A stretch of DNA of 35,490 nucleotides from a bacterium (GTDB taxonomy: Bacteria > Edwardsbacteria > AC1 > EtOH8): positions 1 to 35,490 of the forward strand of contig JAURWH010000122.1 of NCBI GenBank assembly GCA_030655055.1, read 5' to 3'. A program made the position numbers and the translations under genes. The number at the start of each line of letters is the position of its first letter. Within the stretch, counting starts at the first letter, position 1. Under the pieces are notes generated by a model. The model ran no database searches. It was not told the DNA's origin and saw only the letters and a list, made by a program, of their open reading frames with translations. Below are positions 7,400 to 14,772 of this stretch, one piece after another.

Positions 7400-10306
7400 A
7401 TGAATAAAGTTCGTACGGTAATCGTGCTGTTTGCAATGGTATTGTTTGCATTTAACGCATTTGCCATTTACGACTGGCAGCCATTACAGCAAAATAATTT
7501 AATATCTGCGATAACCAACTATGGCCAGCTGGGGCAGATTATGGGCGGTAGTGGTTCATATACCTTTTGGCCGGCCCCGGCCTTGGATATCTATGGGAAT
7601 ATTGCTCCCCCAGCCATGAATTATGTTTATGGCTGGGGTCTGTGGGTCGGCGCGCAAACTAAAGACGGAGACACCCTAGTAACCGTAGGTTATAATCCCA
7701 ACAATTCTACCGGCGAATTTACCGCTGGTGCGGTTATTGGCGGGGTAGCTCAGAACGTAACAGACCCGGGTGTAAAAATATATGTATCCACCGAGTCCGA
7801 CTGGCCGCTAAAGAAGACCAACGGCCAGGACAGTATAATATCCATGTGCGATACCAGATGCGTTTATAATGATTACCTGACATCAAACCACGCTGTTGGC
7901 GGAGTGCCGCTTAAGATCGAAGTAACGCAGACGACATATCAGTGGAGTACGCCGGGCCTTCAAGACATTATATACCTAATGTTCGAAGTAAATAACACCG
8001 GCACAGACACCCTGTATAATGTTTACCTAGCCCCCACTGCCGACTGCGACATCGGGAACGAATCCAGCGCGCCCAACGACATCTGCTATTATGACACTAC
8101 CACCAACATGGCTTACCAGTATCAAACATCTTCAACCGAAGTCGGTTGGACAAGGCAACCGGGCTGCGTGGGCCTCAACTTTCTGCAGGGCCCAATCGCC
8201 ACAAAAAACTACACATACCCTGACGCAAGGCAAATATTTGCCGGGGATACTTTGGGGTTAACACACTTTAAGATTTTTAGTCTGGCCATAGATCCGCCAA
8301 CAGATATTGATCAGTATAAGGAGCTGGCTGGATATGATTACACAACCGGAACATATGCAGCATTTGATCCGAAACCGGGCCAAGCCGACCAGCGCTTTAT
8401 GGAATCCACAGGTCCCATTGATATTGCACCGGGGCAAACTGCCAGGGTCATCGTCTGCCTGATCTGCGCCAATTATGATTATGGGTACATGTTCACAAAT
8501 GATACCCTGGCAATCAAGGAACTAAGGGAAAAGGCCAGGACGGCAAAAATTGTTTTTGAGAACAGCATAGTTTATAACCAAACCCAGATCACTCTGACCG
8601 CCCCGGCCGGCGGAGCCGTTCTTTCCGGAACCCAGAACATAACCTGGACCTACGGCGGCAATGCCCTTGCCACTGATACGGTTGATCTGTATTACAGCCC
8701 TAATGGGTACTCCTGGGATTCGCTGTCTTTCAACCGGCCCAATACTGGCAGCTACAGCTGGAACACAATCGGCCTTTCCGACGGCATAAAATATAAAATA
8801 GCCGCCATACTTCACGGGCCACAAAAACTGGCTTCATCGGTCAGCGATTCGTTCCTGGTAGTAAACAATGCCGGTAATGCGGCCCCGGAATTGCTGATGG
8901 CGGTGCCCGATACTGTGATCTGCGGAAACTATTCCTGGAAATGGATGGCCGGAGACGCTGACCAGGACGAATTGATCGTCAGCCATTATGTGATGCGGGA
9001 AGGCACCGGTGCTTGGCAGAAAGTGGCCGGGACCATCTCCTCCACCCCCAACAACACCCAACAGTGGCTGGAATACGACTATACCTGGAATACCGACACC
9101 ATGCTTAATGCCGATTATAAATTAAAAACAGTGTGCTATGACGGACAAGTAACAACGACGGATAGCTCAATTAATTATTATCAGTTGTTCAATCAGAGGG
9201 TTCAATACCCCGGGTCGGTGTCGGGCCACAGCACCCTGCCCGTTAATTGGTACACGTACAACCCATCTTTGATCAACGGCCACAGCTACGAAGCCCGCTT
9301 TAAAGGAATTGTTAGAGGGGCCTATAACAGCACTTACGGTAAATACGCCGCCAGCTATAAATATGACCTTTGGGACGTAACCGGAACAACCTTATGTTCG
9401 GCCGGCTGGATCATACCGGAAACTTACACCAGTTTATTCTATTACAAGGATGGTACGGGACAGCCCTGGTCTGGCTTTGCCATCCTTTGCGGCGACACCA
9501 CCTTTAAGCCAAGCCAGGGAACATTTGACTCGGTAATCCGGCCAGTTACAGATCTATCCACAGACACACTGTATTGGGCTTCAATAAACATTCCAGACCT
9601 TGGATGGGCCAAGCTTAATGGCAATTACGAGATCCGCTGGCATGTCACGGGCACAAATCCCACCGACACGTTATGGCCGGAAGTGTGGGATTTAACTTAT
9701 GGAGTCCAGGTTCCATACGATTCAACCATACTAAATAATATTACCACCCCCAGTTGGAATCTGGGGGGCACAAGTGCGGGGTTGGGTCGCAGGTATATCG
9801 TTAATGTTTCTAATCTTTATCGCAAGTTCATGAATGTATGTGGCATGCGGTTTTTCTTTAAAAATCCGACCCACACCGCAGTTGGTCTGGACATGACCTG
9901 GGCCACCCATCCCCAGGAAGGCGATGTATGGAACATCTATTCTTCCGGCCCCATTCCGCCGCGGGATGGTGATGTTTACAGCTTTACGCCCACCAGCGTA
10001 GAAGGTGCCCCAAGCGAGATATCCGCCGCCTCCTTCCTCCTGCAACAGAACGCACCGAATCCCTTTAAGCAAGCAACCACTATCAATTATCAATTGGCCC
10101 AGCCGGGGATGGTGAACCTGAAAGTCTACAACATCGCCGGGCAATTGGTGAAGACGCTGGTCAGCGGGAAGGCTGGCGCCGGGCCGCACTCGGTCAAATG
10201 GAACGGCCGGGATAACGCTGGCAACAAAGTGTCATCAGGCATATATATCTACCGGCTACAGGCAGAGAACAAGGAAATGACAAGGAAACTGGTAATCCTC
10301 AGGTAA
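7400..10306 (+). CDS. Large secreted protein with C-terminal FlgD-like/T9SS-type sorting domain
   Basis: A 968-residue exported protein. A Sec signal peptide covers about residues 1-22 (cleavage after FNAFA). The mature part is rich in Tyr, Thr, Asp and Asn. A middle region starting LTAPAGGAVLSGTQNITWTY (roughly 400-490) looks like an Ig-like repeat. The last 90-odd residues match the FlgD-type Ig/Por secretion C-terminal domain: QQNAPNPFKQATTINYQL, then VYNIAGQLVKTL, WNGRDNAGNKVSSGIYIYRL and a basic end. Such domains direct type IX export in Bacteroidota and are very common in FCB candidate phyla. No catalytic motif was recognised; a structural, adhesive or surface-layer role is possible. 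It is flanked by its own promoter and terminator. Confidence 0.85.
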   Translation: MNKVRTVIVLFAMVLFAFNAFAIYDWQPLQQNNLISAITNYGQLGQIMGGSGSYTFWPAPALDIYGNIAPPAMNYVYGWGLWVGAQTKDGDTLVTVGYNPNNSTGEFTAGAVIGGVAQNVTDPGVKIYVSTESDWPLKKTNGQDSIISMCDTRCVYNDYLTSNHAVGGVPLKIEVTQTTYQWSTPGLQDIIYLMFEVNNTGTDTLYNVYLAPTADCDIGNESSAPNDICYYDTTTNMAYQYQTSSTEVGWTRQPGCVGLNFLQGPIATKNYTYPDARQIFAGDTLGLTHFKIFSLAIDPPTDIDQYKELAGYDYTTGTYAAFDPKPGQADQRFMESTGPIDIAPGQTARVIVCLICANYDYGYMFTNDTLAIKELREKARTAKIVFENSIVYNQTQITLTAPAGGAVLSGTQNITWTYGGNALATDTVDLYYSPNGYSWDSLSFNRPNTGSYSWNTIGLSDGIKYKIAAILHGPQKLASSVSDSFLVVNNAGNAAPELLMAVPDTVICGNYSWKWMAGDADQDELIVSHYVMREGTGAWQKVAGTISSTPNNTQQWLEYDYTWNTDTMLNADYKLKTVCYDGQVTTTDSSINYYQLFNQRVQYPGSVSGHSTLPVNWYTYNPSLINGHSYEARFKGIVRGAYNSTYGKYAASYKYDLWDVTGTTLCSAGWIIPETYTSLFYYKDGTGQPWSGFAILCGDTTFKPSQGTFDSVIRPVTDLSTDTLYWASINIPDLGWAKLNGNYEIRWHVTGTNPTDTLWPEVWDLTYGVQVPYDSTILNNITTPSWNLGGTSAGLGRRYIVNVSNLYRKFMNVCGMRFFFKNPTHTAVGLDMTWATHPQEGDVWNIYSSGPIPPRDGDVYSFTPTSVEGAPSEISAASFLLQQNAPNPFKQATTINYQLAQPGMVNLKVYNIAGQLVKTLVSGKAGAGPHSVKWNGRDNAGNKVSSGIYIYRLQAENKEMTRKLVILR

Positions 10307-10331
10307 ATATTCTAAGCCGCCGGGGGAACCG

Positions 10332-10365
10332 AAAGAGGGACGCAGAAAATGCGTCCCTCTTTTTT
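10332..10365 (+). terminator. Terminator after the large secreted protein gene
   Basis: A 13-pair perfect stem (10332-10344 with 10350-10362), GAAAA loop, then a T tract. It lies 26 bases after the stop codon and just before the next gene's promoter. Confidence 0.9.
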
Positions 10366-10368
10366 AGG

Positions 10369-10397
10369 TTGCAAACACCATTTAAAAATGCTATCCT
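10369..10397 (+). promoter_or_regulatory. Promoter of the RluB-like gene; leaderless type
   Basis: TTGCAA (10369-10374), a 17-base spacer and TATCCT (10392-10397), followed by only six bases before the ATG at 10404. There is no Shine-Dalgarno. Confidence 0.55.
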
Positions 10398-10403
10398 TAG
10401 GCC

Positions 10404-11138
10404 ATGGAACAAAAAGTAAGGCTCAATAAATTCCTGGCCCAGTGCGGGGTGGCCTCGCGCCGCCAGGCCGACGAGATGATCGCGGCCGGACAGGTCACGG
10501 TCAACGGGAAAAAAGTGACCGAGCTGGGCACGGTGATCCTTCCCTCCCGCAGCACCGTCAAGGTGGGCGGAAAGCACATCAACCCGCCCAAGGTCCACCA
10601 GTACTGGGTCTTCAACAAGCCCAAGGGCTACCTTTGCAGCCGGGGCGACCCCTACGGTCGGCCCACCATCTACGACGTGGTGCCCTTCTACCTGAAGAAC
10701 ATGAAGTACGCCGGGCGGCTGGATCTGGACAGCGAGGGTCTGATGATCATGACCGACGACGGAGAATTCATAGAGCAGCTGACCCATCCCTCCAACCAGA
10801 TCAAGCGGACCTATGTGGTCTGGGTGCGGGGCCTGGTGCAGAAGGCCGAGCTGGACGAGTTGAAGCAGGGCGTGGAATACGAGGGCGAGCAGTACGCCCC
10901 GGCCCCGGCCAAGATACTGCGCTACGACCCCCGGGAGCAGAATTCCTTTATTGAGATCACCATCCGGGAGGGCAAGAAACGCGAGGTCAAGATGATGTTC
11001 CGGGCGCTGGGCCGACAGGTGCTGGAGCTGAAGAGAATCTCCTTCGGCCCGGTGAAGCTGGAATACCTGCCGGTGGGCGAGGCCCGGCGAATGACCGATG
11101 AAGAGCTGGCTCAAATAAAAAGAGGGCGGAAGAAATAA
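10404..11138 (+). CDS. Pseudouridine synthase with S4 domain (RluB/RsuA family)
   Basis: It isomerises a uridine in rRNA to pseudouridine. The 244-residue protein has an N-terminal S4 RNA-binding domain (about residues 4-50, LNKFLAQCGVASRRQADEMI) and a catalytic domain with the motif GRLDLDSEG, placing the catalytic aspartate at D107. The motif FNKPKGYLCSR (70-80) and the C-terminal GKKREVKMMFRALG are also typical. Length and architecture fit 23S rRNA synthase RluB or 16S synthase RsuA; RluB is more likely, but the exact target position cannot be fixed from sequence. The last codons form the left arm of the terminator stem. Confidence 0.9.
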   Translation: MEQKVRLNKFLAQCGVASRRQADEMIAAGQVTVNGKKVTELGTVILPSRSTVKVGGKHINPPKVHQYWVFNKPKGYLCSRGDPYGRPTIYDVVPFYLKNMKYAGRLDLDSEGLMIMTDDGEFIEQLTHPSNQIKRTYVVWVRGLVQKAELDELKQGVEYEGEQYAPAPAKILRYDPREQNSFIEITIREGKKREVKMMFRALGRQVLELKRISFGPVKLEYLPVGEARRMTDEELAQIKRGRKK

Positions 11139-11155
11139 CTTCCGCCCTCTTTTTA
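11121..11155 (+). terminator. Terminator overlapping the end of the RluB-like gene
   Basis: A perfect 12-pair GC-rich stem: the left arm (11121-11132) encodes Arg-Gly-Arg-Lys, the loop (11133-11138) holds the final Lys codon and the stop codon, and the right arm is 11139-11150, followed by TTTTT. Confidence 0.88.
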
Positions 11156-11173
11156 TGCCCACAAAAAAGCAAT

Positions 11174-11300
11174 CGCCACAAAAAGCACATAAATCACAAA
11201 TCAATTTCCGCTAAGCTGGGGCTATAGGTAAATACAGTAATAAGTGAATATTGGAATATTCCCGGTGGTGTAATTTGTGTCTTCTGTGCCTTTTGTGGTT
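11174..11300. repeat. Dispersed inverted repeat, copy 2 (GCCACAAAG family)
   Basis: The left arm begins CGCCACAAAAAGCACATAAA near 11175. The right arm ends at 11300 and reads on the other strand ACCACAAAAGGCACAGAAGA. The 27-base arms match at about 22 positions with roughly 72 bases between. It fills most of the gap between the RluB-like gene and ilvE. No ORF is seen inside it. Confidence 0.65.
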
Positions 11301-11330
11301 AAATAATGTCTAAATAGGACTAAAATAGTC

Positions 11331-12401
11331 TTATTTAACCTGGTGCACCCAGCCGTGCTTGTCTGGCAGTTTTCCGGTCTGGATGCCGGTCAAAGTGTCG
11401 AAGAATTTCTTGGACCAGGGGCCGGCCTTTTTGCCCACCACGTATTCCTGGCCCTTGTAACTGAGCTTGCCCACCGGGCTGACCACGGCCGCGGTGCCGG
11501 CCCCGAAGATCTCGGTCACTTTCTGAAACTTGATGCCGTCCACCAGCTCGTCAATCGTCAGCTGCCGCTGCTCGGCCCGGATGCCGATGTCCTCGGCCAG
11601 TTTCAGCACAGACTTGCGGGTGATGCCGCTTAAAATGCTGCCGGAAAGGGGAGGGGTGACCAGCACGTTCTCGATCACAAAGAATATGTTCATGGCTCCC
11701 ACTTCCTCAATATAGCGGTGGTCCTTGGCATCCAGCCAAAGAACCTGGCTGTAGCCCCGGTCCTTGGCCTGCTGGGAGGCCAGCATGCTGGCCGCGTAGT
11801 TGCCGCCGGTCTTGGCTTCGCCGGTGCCGCCCAGGGCCGCCCGGGTAAAGCTGTCCGAGACCCACAGTCCCACCGGGTTGAATCCCTCGGGGAAATAGGG
11901 ACCGACAGGGGAGAGGATGATGTAGAACAGGTATTCGTCGGAGGCCTTGACCCCCAGCGCCGCCTCGGTGCCGATTACGGTGGGGCGGATGTAAAGGGAG
12001 CAGCCTTCGGCGGTGGGTATCCAGCGCTGTTCCAGTTTCACCAGCTCGCTGACGGCTTGGATTATGTCCTCCACCGGGATCTCCGGCATGCAGATCCGGC
12101 GCATGGAATTGTTCAGCCGCTTGGCGTTCTCGTCGGGGCGGAAAAGCAGGATCCTACCGTCCGGCGATTTATAGGCCTTCTGCCCCTCAAACACCTCCTG
12201 GCTGTAATGCAGAACATTGGCCGCCGGGTCCAGGTTCAGGGACTGGTAGGGTTTGATCTCGGGGTTGTGCCAGCCCAGCTTCCGGTTGTAGGGCATGGTG
12301 AACATATAATCGGTGAAGGTCCGGCCGAACTGGAGCTTTAAGGGGTCGGCATAAAGGGCTTTCAGTTTTTCCTTGGGCAGCAGGGTGGTTTGAATGTTCA
12401 T
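11331..12401 (-). CDS. ilvE: Branched-chain amino acid aminotransferase
   Basis: A PLP-dependent fold-type IV transaminase interconverting Leu, Ile or Val with their 2-oxo acids using glutamate/2-oxoglutarate. The 356-residue length and the motifs match the longer BCAT-II type: LHYSQEVFEGQKAY near 64-77, SLYIRPTVIGTE near 135-145, and GTGEAKTGGNYAASM with the PLP lysine at K197. EVGAMNIFFV and the C-terminal EIFGAGTAAVVSPV segment are also characteristic. It is probably cytoplasmic. A consensus promoter lies upstream, with an AAGG ribosome binding site near the ATG. No other branched-chain pathway gene is nearby. Confidence 0.95.
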   Translation of the reverse strand: MNIQTTLLPKEKLKALYADPLKLQFGRTFTDYMFTMPYNRKLGWHNPEIKPYQSLNLDPAANVLHYSQEVFEGQKAYKSPDGRILLFRPDENAKRLNNSMRRICMPEIPVEDIIQAVSELVKLEQRWIPTAEGCSLYIRPTVIGTEAALGVKASDEYLFYIILSPVGPYFPEGFNPVGLWVSDSFTRAALGGTGEAKTGGNYAASMLASQQAKDRGYSQVLWLDAKDHRYIEEVGAMNIFFVIENVLVTPPLSGSILSGITRKSVLKLAEDIGIRAEQRQLTIDELVDGIKFQKVTEIFGAGTAAVVSPVGKLSYKGQEYVVGKKAGPWSKKFFDTLTGIQTGKLPDKHGWVHQVK

Positions 12402-12439
12402 TTTAATGCCTTAAAGATTATAGGTGAAATGATCGGTTA

Positions 12440-12468
12440 ATTATAAAACTTAATCCATTAAATGTCAA
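12440..12468 (-). promoter_or_regulatory. Consensus promoter of ilvE
   Basis: On the minus strand, perfect TTGACA (12463-12468), a 17-base spacer and perfect TATAAT (12440-12445). The start point would be near 12433, giving a leader of about 32 bases. A parS palindrome lies 15 bases upstream of the -35. Confidence 0.85.
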
Positions 12469-12483
12469 ACAAAAACGGGCGAT

Positions 12484-12499
12484 TGTTTCACGTGAAACA
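12484..12499. other. parS centromere site 1
   Basis: The 16-base palindrome TGTTTCACGTGAAACA is identical to the canonical bacterial parS bound by ParB (Spo0J). parS sites cluster near chromosomal origins, which agrees with dnaA and dnaN at the start of the window. parA and parB themselves are not in the window. Confidence 0.93.
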
Positions 12500-12514
12500 T
12501 TGCTTTAAAGGGAA

Positions 12515-12547
12515 ACAAAAAGGGCACCCCAATTTTTTGGGATGCCC
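12515..12547 (-). terminator. Terminator hairpin between the two parS sites
   Basis: The arms GGGCACCCCAA (12522-12532) and its near-complement (12537-12547) form 10 of 11 pairs around a TTTT loop. On the minus strand the stem is followed by TTTTTGTTT. It would end transcription arriving from the barrel-protein gene that stops at 12734, before the ilvE promoter. Confidence 0.7.
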
Positions 12548-12552
12548 AAAAT

Positions 12553-12568
12553 TGTTTCACGTGAAACA
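12553..12568. other. parS centromere site 2
   Basis: A second exact TGTTTCACGTGAAACA, embedded in a 20-base perfect palindrome (12551-12570). Its centre is 69 bases from that of site 1. Paired sites at this distance should both be occupied by ParB-CTP clamps. Confidence 0.93.
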
Positions 12569-12572
12569 ATAA

Positions 12573-12735
12573 GAGCTTATCCTCAAATAACAATTTGGGC
12601 ATAAACGGCTGCAAACCTGCCATACTGCGTTACACTCGTTCACCGTATCTCTGCGGATACGCTTCATTCGCGTTCCTTGTCTGGCAGATTTTCGCACGTT
12701 TACGCTAACCCAAAGCTTATTTGAGGATAAACTCT
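12573..12735. repeat. Long imperfect inverted repeat (about 160 bases)
   Basis: The left arm starts at 12573 (GAGCTTATCCTCAAATAA, TTTGGG, ATAAACG, CTGCCA). The right arm, read on the other strand from 12735, has GAGTTTATCCTCAAATAA, TTTGGG, GTAAACG and CTGCCA in the same order. The central part contains a smaller palindrome CGTATC/GATACG (12644-12661). The outer arm abuts the stop codon of the barrel-protein gene. No ORF is visible inside it. It may be a MITE-like element or a structured 3' end. Confidence 0.75.
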
Positions 12736-13840
12736 AAAAACCGTATTCAAAGGTAGCCGAAAAAAGCAGCCGCGAAAAATCATAATAGGGGTCGTTGGAG
12801 GAATTGATCAGATAATTCCCGCCCAGAATCAGGCTGGAGTTCTTGTTTCCGGACCCATCCAAACCGAAGGTCAACTCTACCCCCACCTCGGTAATGGCAT
12901 CTTTCCTTAAAACGTCGCTTCTGGTCCGGCTGAAGGGACTGGATGTGTCAGATCCAGCCTTTTGGTAGGCATAAAGCGAGGAAAAGTCCTTTGTGTTATA
13001 GCGTCCATAAACCACGAACTTATTGTCGCCGGGCGTTAAAAAGGTCAATTGGGCCTCGGCCCGGGCTCCCGAATAGTCAAAATACTCGGCCACCTCCCGC
13101 AAAAGGGTGTCGGGCATGTAAAAACTGTCGGCAGTGACCTTGTTCTGCTGGGATCCAAAGGATAGAGCCAGTCCGGCATTTTGACCAAGGGATTGGGTCA
13201 ACTTGAACAGGGGGCTTAAAAAGAGGATATTCTGTGGCGCCAGGGTATCGTTGCCGGAAAGATAATTCTTCCGGCTATAATCAACCAGACCGATCAAAGC
13301 AGTTTTGGTAGGTAAAAAGAGGCTCAGCGAACCTGCAATCCCCGTACTATTGTAGGCATAATCCGTAAAATAGCTGAAAGATGTTTTTCCCACAGAGCCA
13401 TCAAGTTTTAACAGCAGGGGGGCAGCCAGGTATATTTTGGACTCCAGGATGACGGACGAAGAACTGTTGTCATAATACTTGCGATCGGTCGAATTCAACT
13501 GGGCCCCAAATGAGCCGCCCAGTCCGGCATAGCCGTCATTACCGATATCCAAAACCAGCAGGGCGTCGGCCAGGTGGTCGTTATGGCTTCTGCTCAGATA
13601 GCTTAAATAGGCGCTGTAACTACCCGAATAATCGGCGCTGATAGAAAGAGGGGAGCTTCCAAACGGCCAATCGGCCGCCAGATCTAAAAAGGCCCCTAGT
13701 GTCAGCGTCCCCCCGCCGGAAGCATCGGAAAATGCGTTGCTGTTGTAGTCGGTCCAAGCACCGGCCGTGCCGGAGATCTGAGCAAAGGCAAGGGTGGTTA
13801 CAAGTACCGATAAAAGAGCCAGGACCATGATCTTTTTCAT
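12734..13840 (-). CDS. Outer-membrane beta-barrel-like protein
   Basis: I chose the start at 13840 because MKKIMVLALLSVLVTTLAFA is a textbook signal peptide (cleavage after residue 20) and a GGAGA ribosome binding site lies 4-5 bases upstream; a longer frame to 13963 has no support. The 368-residue product is rich in Ser, Tyr, Leu and Gly with alternating polar/apolar stretches. It ends SATFEYGF, with the terminal Phe expected of barrels assembled by BamA. No specific family was recognised, so porin or structural roles are both possible. A 74-residue ORF stops 13 bases before this start, and the two are probably co-transcribed. Confidence 0.8.
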   Translation of the reverse strand: MKKIMVLALLSVLVTTLAFAQISGTAGAWTDYNSNAFSDASGGGTLTLGAFLDLAADWPFGSSPLSISADYSGSYSAYLSYLSRSHNDHLADALLVLDIGNDGYAGLGGSFGAQLNSTDRKYYDNSSSSVILESKIYLAAPLLLKLDGSVGKTSFSYFTDYAYNSTGIAGSLSLFLPTKTALIGLVDYSRKNYLSGNDTLAPQNILFLSPLFKLTQSLGQNAGLALSFGSQQNKVTADSFYMPDTLLREVAEYFDYSGARAEAQLTFLTPGDNKFVVYGRYNTKDFSSLYAYQKAGSDTSSPFSRTRSDVLRKDAITEVGVELTFGLDGSGNKNSSLILGGNYLINSSNDPYYDFSRLLFSATFEYGF

Positions 13841-13853
13841 ATTATCTCCGTAG

Positions 13854-14078
13854 TTAAACCTGTTTTTTACTTTCCTGCCATCTTTTTTTAAACAATTCCA
13901 AGCTATCCCGTTGCCCGGTGGCCACGCAGTGATAGAGGCGAAAAAGGCCCCGGGGGATGGCAACTATCTCCATCTGCACTCCGCAATCTCCGGCCAGATC
14001 CTTTAGGGGCCTGGACAAGTCTGTCCAACGGTGGCTATATGTCTTAAGTTCTAATTCGTGGGAGGGTATGGTCGTCAT
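13854..14078 (-). CDS. Small conserved-looking protein of unknown function
   Basis: A 74-residue reading frame starting MTTIPSHELELKTYSHRW. It is a plausible soluble protein with no signal peptide. Its composition (balanced charges, hydrophobic core segment MEIVAIPRGLFRLYHCV) looks coding. It stops 13 bases upstream of the barrel-protein gene on the same strand, which suggests an operon. No strong ribosome binding site precedes it. I do not recognise the family. It could instead be a chance frame. Confidence 0.5.
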   Translation of the reverse strand: MTTIPSHELELKTYSHRWTDLSRPLKDLAGDCGVQMEIVAIPRGLFRLYHCVATGQRDSLELFKKRWQESKKQV

Positions 14079-14117
14079 TGTATTTTCTTGTTTTCTTTAG
14101 AGAAGTTGAATCTGTAA

Positions 14118-14153
14118 AAACCGCAGGTTTAAATATTATTAAACCTGCGGTTT
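14118..14153. terminator. Terminator after the Gln/Lys-rich protein gene
   Basis: A perfect 15-pair stem (14118-14132 with 14139-14153) around a 6-base loop. On the minus strand it is followed by TTTTT. It ends the minus-strand gene that stops at 14177. Confidence 0.88.
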
Positions 14154-14176
14154 GCCAAATGTTTCAGGAGCTGGTT

Positions 14177-14620
14177 TTAGTTGTTTCCGTTGCCTGTCCC
14201 CGAGCCCGAGCCCTGTCCCTGCTTGTTGCCAGACCCGCCGCCCTGGGGAACCATGTTCCCGTTGCATTCGCCGTTCTGTTTCTTGGCCTTGGTGCGTGTT
14301 CTGGTCTTCTTCTGTTCTTTCTTCTGCAGCTTGTTCTGGTCGCCCACGCCGTTGCCGTCCTCATCCTTGTACTGAGCCTTGGTCTGGGTCTTGGTCTGTT
14401 CCTTGTTCTGTATCTGCTTCTTTTCACCCTGTCCGGAGTCGGCCGGGGTTCCCTTTTGGGTCTTCTGCTGGTGCTGGATCTGGAGTTGCTGTTCTTCGCC
14501 GGCATTCTGGATCGAGATCTTGTTCTGGATGGCCAAAGAGTCTTTGTTCTCGGCCGAGATGGCCGGTATCGCCATGGCCAAGATCGCCAGCACTAAAGCA
14601 ATGTTGAGTATGGTTTTCAT
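14177..14620 (-). CDS. Secreted Gln/Lys/Gly-rich low-complexity protein
   Basis: A 147-residue exported protein. The start at 14620 is supported by a strong AAAGGAGGA ribosome binding site and by a signal peptide, MKTILNIALVLAILAMAIPA, cleaved about residue 23 (AISA). The mature part has no predicted fold: a Gln/Lys-rich stretch (HQQKTQKGT, KKQIQNKEQTKTQTKAQ), one acidic motif KDEDGNGVGD around residues 83-92 that resembles a calcium-loop or dockerin/TSP3-like DxDxxG motif, a basic run KKTRTRTKAKK, and a Gly/Ser/Asn tail (GSGNKQGQGSGSGTGNGNN). It is likely periplasmic or extracellular; function unknown. It is divergent from mnmG. Confidence 0.75.
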   Translation of the reverse strand: MKTILNIALVLAILAMAIPAISAENKDSLAIQNKISIQNAGEEQQLQIQHQQKTQKGTPADSGQGEKKQIQNKEQTKTQTKAQYKDEDGNGVGDQNKLQKKEQKKTRTRTKAKKQNGECNGNMVPQGGGSGNKQGQGSGSGTGNGNN

Positions 14621-14731
14621 TTTTCCTCCTTTTATAATTTCCAAATTAATCTTTGTTATATAGGTTAGATGCAATAGCGGCGGCTTTGGTTCCCGGGCGC
14701 AGATAATTTTTACATAATCCCAAACCCTGCC

Positions 14732-14760
14732 TTGCTTTAAAGGTCGGAATATGGTATCAT
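14732..14760 (+). promoter_or_regulatory. Probable mnmG promoter with very short leader
   Basis: TTGCTT (14732-14737), a 17-base spacer and TATCAT (14755-14760); an alternative -10 is CATAAT (14758-14763). The ATG at 14773 follows after 12 (or 9) bases with no Shine-Dalgarno. Confidence 0.45.
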
Positions 14761-14772
14761 AATATCCCAAAT

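Noticed and set aside
10299-11204. Minus-strand frame of 301 codons opposite the RluB-like gene
   Set aside because: Antisense shadow; it runs through two terminators and a promoter of the real gene.
13841-13963. Longer N terminus for the barrel-protein gene
   Set aside because: The extension would put about 41 residues before a perfect signal peptide and overlap the 74-residue ORF; the ribosome binding site supports the start at 13840.
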